Of a DNA stretch of 64,000 nucleotides, positions 51,301 to 63,899 are shown piece by piece (the stretch's first letter is position 1; each line of letters opens with the position of its first letter). The notes beneath the pieces were generated by a model that was given only the letters and a program-made list of their open reading frames with translations, was not told where the DNA came from and did not search any database. A program made the position numbers and the translations under genes. Source of the stretch: Rhabdornis inornatus (Eukaryota > Chordata > Aves > Passeriformes > Rhabdornithidae); contig VWZS01002677.1 of assembly GCA_013397075.1 (NCBI GenBank), positions 182,235 to 246,234 of the forward strand, written 5' to 3'.

Positions 51301-54300
51301 GTTTTTGCCTTTCTCAACCAAAGACAACATGCAAAGAATATATGGAGATGCAGGGTATCTGTGTCTGCATATAAAAGTGCTTTATGGAACATTTCTAAAT
51401 GTTTATAAATAATCTAACTACATGTCTGTAAATTATTGTATATATTTTTCTATTGAGCTATAAATGCTGAAGTTGAGAAACTCATAGCTAACACGATTTA
51501 AAACACTTCTGAGATTAAGTTCTTCATTTGCTTGTGTATGTTCAACATATAAGAAAAAAAACTTTTTGCTCTCTTGCAAGACAGAGTACCACTGTTTTAC
51601 AGCAGTGAAATTGGCCCTTTTTGTAAGTAGGTGAAGGTAGATTAGGTCTGGTTTACAGGTATTAAATCTTGCCCTGTTCAAAATCCTTAAAAAACCTGTT
51701 AAGAAACTTTTCTTGTTGAACAGTGTATGAAGGAATATACATGTTGGAAAGGATCTTCAGTTTACTGGGAAAATTTTAGGGACTATAGACTCTTGATATG
51801 CTATTGTAGGATTCTCTTACAGGGTTATCTGATAAAACTGTGTCAGTAAATATTGTAGTTTGCACATTTTTATGTTTGAGATTAAAAAAAGAGAAGTCTT
51901 ATATGTTTTCTGCAAGTGTTTCAGACAATTCTTTAATATTTCTTTCTGAGAGCCATCTGGGAAATGCATGCAGCTTATCCAAGTCTTTGAAATTATTCAC
52001 AGAAGTAATTTGTTACTTCTTTTGCAGAGGGATACAAGAAATCTCCCCCTTTCTCATTTTGATTGCTTCTTTTCCTTTATTATTATTCCCTTGTTGCACA
52101 GTTTTTTGAACTGCTACAAAGTATAAAACTATTTTTATCACAAAAGAATATGCATAATGATATAAAACATATTTCAATTTATTTAGCCTTTTCTGGGATA
52201 AAGTCCAATTACAACCTTTAAAGTATACCCCAGCTGATATTATTCTTCCATAGAAATTTCAAGATACGTTTTTTGATAAAGACTCATTTAAATAATGTAT
52301 CTTGGCTTTTTGCTGATTTAAATGTTCTGTAAAATAGATGCAGCATTGTCAGTGACTGCTGTGTCGTTTCCATATATATTTATGCTCAAGCTGTCTTTTC
52401 CATTTTTAATCATCTTATCTATGCACTGAGCATTTACATTTTCATGGAACTGAACTCTACAGAACATCATATATATTTGTTTTTCATTCTTGCTGTGTTT
52501 TTAATGACTTCAGATACTTACAGTAAACACAAAACTTGAACCTAGTCAAGTACTTAGCCAGGTGATTAATTTTCAGTACTCAAAGCTGAGATATTTTGGT
52601 GGAACAGTTCACAGGAGTATTTTTCCAGGCCCAGGAAAAACTGAATACTGTGAAAGCCTGAGGCAAATGTAGGTGCCTTCTAAGGCTTGTAACTCTAAAA
52701 AGCTCACCAGACTGAGAGAGACAGAGATTGTTTTTTCTTGTAGTGAAGTAAATTTTACCATATGATGTGTCCTAGGAGAGATAGGGTTTAGCATGACTCA
52801 GGCAGACACCTACGACTAAGTATCAGGAGCATAATCTTCACTTACCAAAACACATCTAAATTATTCTGCATTTAGGCTGACCCTAAATACAGAATTTTCA
52901 TCAAGTTCATACTGTGTGGGCTGGTTTATTTGCCCTCCTCCAAAGATGAATATTTCTCTCCTGTTCATAAATTTCTTTTCCTTGTTAATTTGTATGAAAA
53001 AACTGTAGGTTTCCAACTGTTCTTTTGTCAAGCTGGAGTGCTTGATTTACTGTATACATTTCTTGCCACATATTAAGAGCTGCTCTGAGCAAATTCTGTT
53101 CACTGTCACTGCAATAACTAAGCCTGCCAATGTTAAATTTGGGATGTAACAGGTGTAAAATCAATCAGCCTCCTTACAGAAATGTAGCAATGTCTTCCTG
53201 TTTGATTTCTCATACAAAAAAAGGTCTGGTAGGTCAGTCCTATCCTCTTTCAGATTCATGACTACACATTGAAAAAATTACGAACATCATAACCTGCAGT
53301 ATTTGCAGCTGCCCCTCAGCTCCTCCTCTGCTCTGAAACCACGGCACATTTGCAGTAAACTGAAGGAGACTCTTAGGTACAGACTGGGTTTCAATCATTT
53401 AATAATATGAGTTTATTAAATTCTGTCTCTCTATTGTTTTCATATTACTTTGTGTTTTTTTCTGCTACCCTCATGAAATTCCTCTCTTCCGTGCTTGCCA
53501 GATGCATGGCTTAGTCTCAAACCACAGTAAAGATGTCACACAGCAGCCACTCTGCATTTCTCTCTCCCATTGTTTCCTGCCCAAATAACAGGAAGCACTT
53601 TGGATCAAATTGAATCTCTCAGCTTTTGTCTTCAAAATTTTCAAGCTATTGTTCTTTATTTATTATTAGTGAAGCTCCTTCATTTATGGTTTGGGGCTTT
53701 TTTTAAAGCGCAAAACTATTTTTCTCAATTTCATTAAATCTGCAGAAATTCATATACATACATAAAAAGACATATTACTGGAACCAGCTTTCCAGAACAG
53801 TCCTTAATTAAAAACATAGACACTCTCAATTATACCTGTGCTTGAAATAGCAGGGTTTGACATAAAACTGTTTTCTTGATCCAGAATGAGTTCCAGCAGC
53901 AGCAGCAGTAGGAATGTGTCTGGAATTATAGATGTAAACTGGATATGAATATGCAGCATCTCTGGTGGTTTTTGCTGTTATAGCTAAGGCTTTAAAGATT
54001 TTTGTAGGGTTCCTGGTGATTTCCAGGGGTTTTATGTGCTAGTTTATTTGGTTGACTTGTTTTGGTTTTTTTTTTTTAAGGAATGTATAAGCAATATGAA
54101 AAGTTTTATATTATGGATGAGAATTTCTTTATTTCTAGGAATAACTAGAATTGATTTAACATTCCAGAAACATATTTTTGAAATGCTAGAGAAAAGGCTG
54201 AGGCAAAAAAGAGGATGGGCAGGCTGGTTTATTAATCTTTATTTTGTTGCTTAGCCTGATAGATTGTTTTAGTGTTTCAGTCTGTTAAGTGCAACTAATC

Positions 54301-54819
54301 ATGGAAAAGAAGGTCTATTAGAAAGGCAAAAAAAATCTACAGTGCTTTGCGGTGGACTATTGGCTTGTACTTAAAAACAGCTAAGGTGACAGCTGCCAGT
54401 TCATTTTATAGCTCTTTTCTTTACCATTTCATACAGCTGGCTGGAAATGATCTAGATGTTTTTCTTTTACTCATATGTAATTCGAAGTTGGCCTCAATTG
54501 TTTTGGTTCAGAGCTTTCTGCTAGGAAAAGAATCTTAACTATGTGCTAAGAGCATCTTTCTACACACTTAGAAAATGTCCCAACCTTCCTTCTTCTGTAC
54601 CTGAGTTTTTCAGTAATAGTATGGAAAAAGTGTTTAGCTTCTGCTACTTTGGATTGTCTTGGGTTCCTGTGGAGCAGGTTCATAAAAGATGCATCCACTG
54701 CTCTTTTTGTGCTGTTTCCCCTGTCCCTTTCCTCCCCCTACCCCAATAATGCTTTTAAACCCAGCTGTTAAAATTATCCAAAGCTTGGCCTCTGAAGTCG
54801 TAAAACAGAAAGCTTCTCT
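48301..54819. other. Unannotated AT-rich non-coding DNA
   Basis: No supported gene, RNA or recognisable repeat, apart from short simple runs: poly-A near 51048-51060, a CAGCAGCAGCAG run near 53895-53908 and poly-T near 54067-54078. Open frames are all 89 codons or fewer and domain-free. Confidence 0.5.
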
Positions 54820-55080
54820 GAATTTGTGAGCCTGGGTCAATTATAGAGCTAAATAAATTTTTTAATATAAATATCCAATGAGTTGAGAATATTCTTTGAA
54901 TGCTCAGGATTCACTCTATTAGGAAGCAGAAATAATCCCAAATGACAGGCTGGGATTAGTCACAGCAATTACAAACAGTGCTAGGGATTAGCAAAGGTGA
55001 AGCATTTTAAAGCATTCAATTAGCTCCTGGATACATATTGATGCCTTGCATAAAGTTATTCTTAAAGACAAATGTATCTT
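54820..55080. promoter_or_regulatory. Candidate non-coding regulatory element with three GGATTA sites
   Basis: Non-repetitive sequence carries three bicoid/K50-type homeodomain cores: TAATCC at 54933-54938 (reverse orientation), GGATTA at 54953-54958 and GGATTA at 54985-54990. OTX, CRX, PITX and GSC proteins bind this core. Three within about 58 bases is more than expected in AT-rich DNA, though not impossible. Several ATTA/TAAT cores flank them. Function is inferred only from site density. Confidence 0.3.
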
Positions 55081-57277
55081 TTTTTCAGAAAGCAACAAAA
55101 AGATCTCGGACAAATCCAAAACCAAAAGAACCTTCTAGTTTTGCATGTCTTGTTGGATGAGCTTTGGTTATCCAGTTCTAGAAATCAGAGAGTTTAGTAA
55201 TTCATGTACAGTTTTATCTACAGCACCAGTACAAAACAGGCTTGTCTGCTGTCTGTACTATTTAATGTTTTCATCAAATGTGAATGGTGATGTTTATGAA
55301 AATCACAGAAATATTCATCCAAAGAGAGGTAAATTCACTCAGAGTCTTTCAAAATCTAAAATACTTTCAGGTCGCAGTGGTGCCTATAATAGCTTTACTG
55401 TAAATTATTCTGAATAATTCATAAGCAGGAGAATGACATTCTGGCATTTACGTAATCTCGCCTAAAATATTAGGATCTAACGGGAACCCTGATAATATGC
55501 ATAATATAATATGTTAGTAACAGGACAGACTTGCAGACCCTCCCCAGGGACACAGGGCTCCTCTCCAGACATTCTGCTCTCAGGTGCTTGAACACTGCAT
55601 GTAGTTGCAAAGAAATTATCACTGAGGCATAAAACAATGTTCACCCATTGAGGTTATAAAAAGGCTCCTGTGACTGAAAGAAGGCTCTTGAAGTCAAGAT
55701 TGTGTAAGCACAGCTATGAGGTGACTCAAGTCTGGGAAAGAAGCTCCATGTTTAATGTTTTCATTTAATGGCCACAAAGGCTGCCTAAAGTTTTAACCAA
55801 TGACTTTCAGGTGATGTCATATAAATGTGAGAGCTTGTACCCATGATGGTCTGGGGAGAAATATCTCCACAATTTGCAGTATGTGAGTAGTCTGAGGTCT
55901 TTTTTCCTCTACAGTCGAGAAGCTCCAAGAAAAAAGGTATGTAAGTGTTGGAGTGAGTGTGTATTTTTTTTTTTTTATGCATTCACTCATTTTGGTGTTT
56001 CTGCAACTAAGGAAGATTATGAGTTTTATGGGATGTTTACAGAGTACTTTTGGTTTTGCTAGTAACTGATAAACTTCACATATCCTAAAATGTGTCTTTT
56101 GAATAAAGCTACACAGAGAGCATGTTGGATATTACTATCAAAAATGATAATAGGCTACTCTCCCCCCACACCCTCCCTCCAATTTTGCTACTCTGAGTTA
56201 TGTGGGATGTTTTTCCTACTACCTTTGTCTTTATCACGGTGATCTTTACTGGCAGGTCACATAGTGTATCCTTGTCTGCATATCTTAAGCGCTATATCAT
56301 TTAATTTATGTGCCTTCCTCCATTGTTAATTAAACTAAAACTACCACCTCAGTTTCACAAGAGCTTTGCTGTTTTAATATCCAACTTTTCTTCTGCTCTG
56401 TCCCTAACCAGAACAACTGAATGCCCTAAGGAAAAATAAACAATCTCAGCCTTTATTGGACTGATTTTTATTTGAAAATTGTCAGAGCAAAAATACTGCC
56501 TGTGCTCTTATAATAAGCCACGCAGAAGGAGCCAGATCTTGGCTCCAGGGAAGACCAACCTATTTAACAGAAAGATTGGCTAGCCCAAGGAAGCCATTTT
56601 TTAAGCAGATTGAGGTCGCTGTGATCTGCAGGGATATGTGTGTTAGAACTAATAAGTTATTGCTGTACCCATGACGCTTTCCTCCTGATTGTTTTGTTTT
56701 AATTCCAGCAAAAGCCATAGAAAGTCCCCCAACAGATTCTGTTGCTGACCTGCTGGGTTTATGGCCCCAGGTAGCCAAACACTTCAAGCTATTCATTTTA
56801 TAATATATCACTGACAGCTTGGAAGTGAGGACAAAACATAAAAGTTGTGAAGTTTGAGAGATGAAAAGAGAGTGGCAAAGATGAAATGTGAGTTGGAATT
56901 ACTTTTTTTTTCTCCTCTACTCAGAGTAACTCAGTAGTTGCAACCCAGCCAAATCTATGCAATGAAAATAATTTGTCTCTACAGCAGACAGCTGCTGTCT
57001 TCATGCTCCTATGGTGGGACCATTTGTGTGACACATCCACTCCTGATATTCTTGGACTCCACCAAATTTGCCTTGAGCAACACTGACTACACCATTCTCC
57101 ATTCCTCCATGCTACTTGACCTAGCCTACATTTTATTCCCTGCCTTTTAAATCAGCAGGAACTGTATGGCCTGTAAACAAAACCAGGAATGTGTCCACCA
57201 GGTAGTGAAACAAACAATGGCTAATAAAAGTCATTCCCTCAGGCAATGTCTGGAATCACGCACATTATTTCTGCTTC
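55081..57277. other. Unannotated non-coding DNA
   Basis: No gene supported. A microexon-like window (55915-55936) is reported as a finding. A poly-T run of about 12 lies near 55966-55977. 56161-56180 is C-rich. Confidence 0.5.
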
Positions 57278-57282
57278 TTAGT
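57278..57282. repeat. Left target-site duplication of the LTR (ttagt)
   Basis: Five bases directly before the LTR; they match the right flank at 58462-58466 (ctagt) in four of five positions, the difference being one transition. Confidence 0.6.
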
Positions 57283-58461
57283 TGTCGCAGTTTCAGTTCT
57301 CCTGGGAGAGGAGACTTCTCTTCAGTCTATGCAGATTTCTCCACAATAAACAGTTTTCTCGTGGCCTTGATGTCACAGTGAATCAGCCACCCAGGAGAAT
57401 GGAAATCTGATCACTGTGTAAAAATCCCTTCCTGGACTAACAGTCTTCCCACAGTTGTTATTGAGGACCATGCCAACTTATGGGGCACACTTTAAGGATT
57501 ATAACAGTTCAAACAAAAGCTCTCTTTGCCTTCGAAAACAGAGGTCTTCTTTTCCCTGAGGGGCAGCAGGGGTCTTCTCTCCTCTCTGTTCAAACTTCTC
57601 ATAGGATCACAGCCACTTCAACATCTGCTTACTTTATCACAAATGTCTCTGCTCATGTCTACAGTTAGAACATTTCATCCACCCCATAATGCATTTCTAT
57701 GAGTTATAGGGAAACAAGAATCTCTTCTCCACAGCTTAAAAAGGAGAAGACATTTCAGTCCAAGAGTGAGGCAGCTCCATCAATCCCTTCCATCTGGGAC
57801 CTGACTCTTCCTTCTGTCTGACCTTGGTGTTTCCATGATGTTTCTGTGAGTATCTTCATCTCAATCCTTTTCTTTCACTCAGGAGAGATAACAAAGTGTC
57901 TGCAAGTCTCATTCTTGGCAGTGACAGAGCTCATATCTTGCCTGGGCAGTGGTTGGAGCAGTTGGGGTGGAGCATTTCAGGCCGCGCTGGGGCTGGGCCA
58001 GGACAGCAGGGGCCCAGTGAGGAATAGCAGTGGCTCCTCTGGCTGCCCGGCTGTTTTCTGGCTTTGCTGCATTCAATTCCAGCCATGGGCTGATGGTCTT
58101 CCCTCCCCATACCCAGCAGGCAAGGATCAGGGGTGGAGGTGGGCCTTGATGGAATGGAGTCTGGCGGCTTCCTGAGCCCTGTGTCAGAGCCCCGCCCTGC
58201 TAGGTCTGGCCCAGCCCAGCCCCACCAGGCCCTCGGGACTAACCAGGACTAGTGACCTTCTGAGAGGCCATAAACCAAAGAGAGATTCCCAGGTCTTTTC
58301 ATCTTTACATGTGTGTTTCACACAGGCGCATAAACTTTCTCATTGGTATAACAATGCGTCAATATCAAAAATCAGACACCGATTGGTCCCTGTCGGGTCC
58401 AAAGGAGGCCACCCAGGTCCTGATAGGGAGCTATTTCAGGGAATTTATACAAACCACCACA
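57283..58461 (-). mobile_element. Solo LTR of an endogenous retrovirus, about 1.18 kb
   Basis: On the minus strand the element begins TGTGGTGG and ends GCGACA, the TG...CA termini of an LTR, and is flanked by a near-perfect 5-base duplication. It stands out from the surrounding DNA by GC and CpG content, especially 57950-58250. Promoter-type motifs lie on the minus strand towards the 5' end: two CCAAT boxes (58382-58386 and 58342-58346) and a GC box (58189-58198). No gag, pol or env-like frame and no second LTR is visible nearby, so it is most simply a solo LTR left by recombination. A 5-base duplication and length above 1 kb are seen in several avian ERV groups; I cannot assign the family. 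The open frames at 57166-57381 (which starts upstream of the element), 57480-57668 and 57846-58175 are shadows. Confidence 0.72.
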
Positions 58462-58466
58462 CTAGT
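58462..58466. repeat. Right target-site duplication of the LTR (ctagt)
   Basis: Five bases directly after the LTR, matching the left flank (ttagt) at four of five positions. Confidence 0.6.
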
Positions 58467-59119
58467 TGAGAGGTACAGCATTACCATGATGAGTCCTAAA
58501 TTATTTCATTAAGTTTTCTTCACTCTCTGTTCAATCTTTAAAAAATTAATTACCAATTCCTCATTCCGTCAATTAGTGAAACCTACATAAATTATAAGAA
58601 AGAGCTACTTGAGTCATGACTATTTTTTCAAAGAATTCTATTGCTGTATGAAACTACTCTACAAAAATTGCAGTGTTTAAGTCAGTGATATGACTTTTTC
58701 CCACAAAGTATGTAAAATAAAATTATTAGAGGACTCATGTTTAAAAGCAACTTAAGACCTATCTACTTCATTTACTGTAGTGCCGGGTAATGATATTGGT
58801 TATAACACAGTGTTATGTGAATCACAGAAAATAATGAATTTTTCTGTACCGAAACAGGACTGTCACTTAAAAATATTTTGGTGGGGTTTTTTTGTTTGTT
58901 TTTTTTTTCCCATTTACTTTCATGTTAAAATTGAGTTTACATTTAAATAAAATTAGAAAGAGAGGGATTATGTAATTTCTGAGCAAGGAAACTCTTAAGT
59001 GTATGTGACCATATGGAACACTGACTAACAAAATACGGAATAGATGTCCTTATTTCAGTATGGGATTCCCTTTCCTTCCCCAGAGCTTGTCCAAACTGCA
59101 TGGGTTTTGCTGCTGTAGC
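58467..59119. other. Unannotated AT-rich DNA
   Basis: T/G-rich low complexity near 58877-58911. No gene or other repeat recognised. Confidence 0.5.
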
Positions 59120-59210
59120 AAAAGAAAGATGGTGTAGTCTCTAGCACAGTGTTCAATACCAGATATTGGAGGTTTGAATCAATGTTAGTTCAGCCACGTA
59201 AATTCCCCAT
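59120..59210 (+). mobile_element. Probable 5' part of an ancient MIR-type SINE
   Basis: 'ggtgtagtctctagcacagt' resembles the box-A region of MIR. It is followed at the right distance by 'ggaggtttgaatc' (box-B-like) and 'gttcagccacgtaa', which matches the MIR phrase 'gctcagccacgta'. The CORE and L2-like tail are not recognisable downstream, so it is partial or very diverged. Confidence 0.45.
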
Positions 59211-60944
59211 GGATTGGGTTTAACACAGTATTGATAATGGTAAAAATAATGAAGTTAAGAAAAGGTAATGCTTAACTGTAGTCATCAACAACCCACTAAA
59301 GAATTTCAGCTTGTCAGTTTTCTTGTCTGTTGTAGCCATTTTCAGTCTATAACCACTTATCATTTGCTTAAAAATTATATCCTTCTATGGTGAGGGTTAA
59401 AAAGGTGCTGTGCATGAGTTCAACTTGGAATTCTGATCCAAAAATTATAGAAAAAAGGATATTAGATGACATATTAGTATGCAGTCTTAGACTTTCCCAT
59501 CCCCATAGGATTGTTTTTATAAAATTCCTGATTTTGGCATATAAAACTCAAAGAAAATAAACATGAGTTCTATGTGATACATCTGAGGGTTATTCCACAT
59601 CCTAGAGACATCTCAGGTAACCTAAATGTGCCTCACTTACCAGCAGTTCAGCCTTGTCCTGATAGAAATTTTAGGGGTTTTGTTCTGGTTAATTGTTTTT
59701 TAAATGTTACTGAAGTATCATAATAACCCAAATTCTTATTGTGGCTGTCTCAGCTTAGTTTCTCTGACTTTTCTTTAGGGGACCAATATTCCTGCAGTTT
59801 CTCTTCAATGAAGTTGAAGAGCCAATTTGGTCTTTGTAGGCCTGCCAGAATGTCTCTCCTGTAATACATAAAACATTATACCAGTGATCTGGCATTAAGA
59901 GATTTGTGCATAGTTTGTGCATTACCTCTGTAATTTAAATTCCTAGGCACTCCAGCATTTCTATTATTTTTGATTTTTTTTAATGAAATAAAACCTGTGT
60001 TTTCAGAAGAGGCAAAATTCAGGTTTAAGCGATGATGTCTCTTTGGCTGAATGAATATTCAGTCTTTGAGGGATGGGGGGAAAGTAGGCCAAGTTGAATA
60101 TATGTCTGCTGGTATACAGAGTTACCTGCATTTCCTATAAAGCAGGCAAGTAGCTAATTTGCATTTATTACTGCCATAAGAGATTTTTAAATCCCTGTTG
60201 TCTGATCCCTTTTACACCTTTTTAGTGGTTTGGAATGGATCTTTAACTGCTGACAGATTTCAGGACTCTCTCTGAATTAGTAGAACCATGATTGTTTCTG
60301 TTATATATGGACCTGCACTATACGTAAAATTAGAACTGCACATGCACATCTCCAGCCTGCCTGCATGCTTTGCTCATGACTGTGGCATCTTCTCAGCCAG
60401 TCAGTGGTATTTATGTAAAACCTCAAAGGGGTTTACAAATGAAGGCAACTTAAAGCAAAATGAAGATAAACAATCTTATTTCATCAGAATTGTATCAGGG
60501 AGACCTGAGTCTAGTCCTGAGAGGAGTAGTAGAATGGAATGGAACTATGAAAACATTGGCCCTTTTTTTGATTTTCATTTATTTCTTTTAGATGAATGAA
60601 AAAATCACAGGGGAGTGAAAGACCGTTCTTGTAGGAGTGGTATGTTTTCTTGCTGTGGAATAGGAATGGCTGTCACTTGGACTGTATGAGATTTAATACT
60701 TATCCTTTTTTCATATCAACAAATTGTCCATTATCAGACAGCAATTCCATCATTTATGTCTTTTTGCTTGGGAAAATTTTAAAAAAGTTGTATGAGGACT
60801 AGGTATAGAGTTTAAGTGTTGTAAGGTATGGTTGTAATTGTACGCATGTAAATAATATGTGCCATCAAAGTATGTTGTTGCCAAGAATGCAAAAGTACTT
60901 AATTCTCAATAATTTATCTGGAATCTGGTTATCTGTGGGGAAGA
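59211..60944. other. Unannotated AT-rich non-coding DNA
   Basis: No gene supported. A 103-codon frame at 60288-60599 lacks any recognisable domain. The phrase 'gagacctgagtctagtcctg' near 60500 vaguely recalls a MIR box-B region but has no collinear partner blocks. Confidence 0.5.
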
Positions 60945-60986
60945 TCTCTGTCTCTCTCTGTCTATCTATCTATCTATCTATCTCTG
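60945..60986 (+). repeat. TC/TCTA compound microsatellite
   Basis: TCTCTG and TCTC units are followed by five TCTA units and a terminal TCTCTG. It is likely length-polymorphic in the population. Confidence 0.92.
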
Positions 60987-61381
60987 TAAAAATAGCGTGG
61001 CTACAGTGATGTAAACATGGACTGCATGAATCTGAGAAATAAAAACCACTATAACCACATGGTGTTCTTCTATAATCATAAGGATTTCTATATCAGAAAG
61101 ACTGTGACATTGGAATATGGCTCTACCTTAAGTTCCCTTTTCCATGAGAGCAAAAGGCCTGAATAAGCCTAAATTTTATTTTCTCCAACATTCTAATTCA
61201 ACTGAACTGCATAATATTGTGCATGGAAAGAGAATTAATTTATGTGGCAGAGCAGTCAGTCTAGGAATGTGAGTTATTAAAAATTGTATCGATTTTTCAA
61301 AAAAGTTTTACTAGTATAAGATGCTTAAAAAGAAAGCACACTGCTATATGAAGTGGTTATCTTACTGAATGCGTGTTTGAT
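60987..61381. other. Unannotated AT-rich spacer
   Basis: No gene or recognisable repeat between the microsatellite and the A/C tract. Confidence 0.5.
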
Positions 61382-61569
61382 TAAAAAAAACCCAAAACCA
61401 CAAGCAAACAGACAACAACAAAAAAAACTTTATGTAAGTTAAACAAACAAACAAACAAAAAACAAACAAACAAACCCACCAAAAAACAAACAAACAAACA
61501 AAAACAAAACAAAAAAGAAAACCAAACACAAGCAGAAAGACAACAAAACTAAAAAAAAAAAAAAAAAAA
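61382..61569 (+). repeat. A/C-rich (CAAA)n low-complexity tract with poly-A end
   Basis: CAAA and CAAAA units, with regular CAAA arrays near 61443-61475 and 61484-61505, end in a poly-A run of about 18 near 61552-61569. The 75-codon minus-strand frame here is a Phe-rich artefact. Confidence 0.9.
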
Positions 61570-63865
61570 TTATGGAAATTCCAAGGCATATTATTTTAAA
61601 AAGATTTATTTAGCTTTTACATAAATGTGACATCTTAAGGATTTTCCACTTCTAATATTAATTTTTAGAAAGGTATATTAAAAGCATCTTAAACAGTAAT
61701 TTACCTATACATTTAAAATGACAATTCATTGTCTGGACTCCTGTGTCTCTGTGTTAAGAAAAGTAAATGTATTCTATAACTGCTTAATTCTTTTTACTGT
61801 AACATATCTTACAGGAATTTTAGTGTATCATGCACTAAGAAAAATTCTCTTTCCTACTTTCATGCATCTTTATTCTACATTAGAAAGGACAGTTTCTTTT
61901 TTCTTCTGGTAAAAATAGAGTCTATTTATCGAGGAAGGAGTAGAGGATATTAGTCCAGAGTTCTATCTCTGAATCTGCTATGAGGTAAAAATCAGAGATG
62001 TATCACTTGGTATCAAAATAAGGATTGTGTTTTGTAGGGGGTGATATGGGTCGAAACTGTGCCTTAAAATTGCATCTTAAAAGATGTAGATGTGTTCAAA
62101 TATGGGCTCTTTCTGTCCCACATCCAGCATTCACATCCTTCCTGCAGCCAACCCTTTCTGCCATATATCTCTTCATTTGTAGTCCCTGACTTGCCCTTTT
62201 CAATAGATCTTCTGGGTGCTCGCATAGGAATGGAGACTGCTCTGGGCTCCTGCTGACACAGGGAAGAAGGGGACAGGCTAACAAGCTTGTGATCATAACC
62301 AAAATTGCAATACTTTTTCATGCTCTGTGTAGTATCCGAGGGTTCTGAATTATTTTGGAATGCTGTGAGTATACAGGGCAGAGGTTAAAGTGTGAATCAG
62401 GTGAAAAGAGCTTTGTAAGGATCCCCCAAGGCCCTTTAACTGGCTTAGAAAAAGAAATCCCACTAAACATCATGCCAGGCGGAACTGTTACAGTTTGTTT
62501 AGTGCTTCTCTGTTTTATGGTATTTTTGGAAAAAAATATCTTGCTGTGATTGTCCCATGGAGGTTTTAAAGGATAAACTTAACTACGATTCCAGTAGAAG
62601 CATACCTGGGATGGTGTCAGAAATGTAAGTAGATGATTAAGCTTTTTTGTATTTGCTTTCTTAATAACCAAGAATAAAAATAATACACGAGGTGATACTT
62701 GTCAGCGTCATCAGCAATGCAGGAAGAAAGGTGTCTGTGAGGGAGGTGGGACCATCCTAATCAGGTCAGAAATACACAAATAAAGCTGGAAAGAATTCAA
62801 ATCTTGGTAAAACTGATAAAAGGTATGTACTTGGCTTTAAAGTAATCTTTGATATATATTCACTACTTGTGTCTCTGTGATCATAGCAAGGGTTTTCTAT
62901 TTATCAGGTGAACTGATATGTCACATAAACAATTTGCCCAAACCTATACAGGTAGTCAGTACAAGTATCAGGGTTTCTCTGAGTCAGTGTTTAGTTTAGA
63001 TGTTGTATTGTGACAAAATCCCTGTATTTTTCGGATGGAACTTGATTTACATTTTGGTAATCACTTTTCTGCTATGTTTTCTCTAAGCTAATTTAAAAAT
63101 GAGTCAAGGTTCTGTGTTTCAGTAAACTTTTAATGAATGCAATGTGGTAATACTTTGCTTAGGGACTAATCAGGGAAAGCAGACAAAACGAAATAGAAAC
63201 ATCTCTCTAGTGCAATCTAAAAATTCAAATAAAATTAAGTGGACCACATAACTCTTGAAGCAATCTATATATTATACAGATAATGAAGAATATTTTTAAA
63301 GTCCAAGTGTTTAAACTAAACAAACTGTAAAATGCACTTAAAAATGCACGAAAGTTCCCACTTCTTAAATGTCTGTGCTCCAAACCTCTAACTAGAAGTT
63401 AAAAGTGGGTAGTTATGTTTCCCAGAGCTATTGTTGACTATCAGGAGGAAAAAACTGGGGGAAGAATCCATTTTGCTGGCAGAAAACAAATTCTTGATGA
63501 ATGCTGGCGAATAGATTAACAAAAATGTGTGAAAATCATGAGAATTGCATTAGGGGACGCTGGGAAGCAAACCAGCTTCTCTTGTTTCAGTCTTACCTGC
63601 CTGGGACACTGTGAACTTTTTGTTTTTTATGGAGTCTGCTGCAGTCGTAAAGCTGGGAATTGAGATACTGCCCTTGATATTGGAGAGGTGATGGAGGAGT
63701 TTTCTCTGATTATTTCAAGATATCTCTGTGGCAGATTTTATTCTCAGTTCCATGTCCTGGCTGGTATGAGTGCACATCAATTCTAGAGGCAGAGGCAAAA
63801 GGATGTCCCAGAGATAATAAATTTCTAAACTGGGATGAAAAAACAGGAAGTTTAATGGGAATTAC
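61570..63865. other. Unannotated AT-rich non-coding DNA
   Basis: No gene supported. Open frames of 85 codons or fewer have no domain. A strong donor-like CAGGTAAGA exists on the minus strand near 63593-63601, but without a coding-like exon. Confidence 0.5.
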
Positions 63866-63899
63866 AATTAAAAAAAAAAAAAAAACAAAAAAAACCCCA
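63866..63899 (+). repeat. Poly-A/A-C tract
   Basis: A run of about 17 A, then CAAAAAAAACCCC. No retroposon body could be recognised next to it. Confidence 0.85.

Noticed and set aside
57846..58175. 109-codon frame in GC-rich DNA
   Set aside because: Lies on the sense-opposite strand of the solo LTR; its Gly/Ser/Trp-rich composition comes from the LTR's GC-rich region.
61440..61505. Repeat-spacer pattern suggestive of an array
   Set aside because: It is a CAAA tetranucleotide repeat. There are no distinct spacers, and a CRISPR array is not expected in a vertebrate genome.
61362..61589. 75-codon Phe-rich minus-strand frame
   Set aside because: Translation of a (CAAA)n/poly-A tract.
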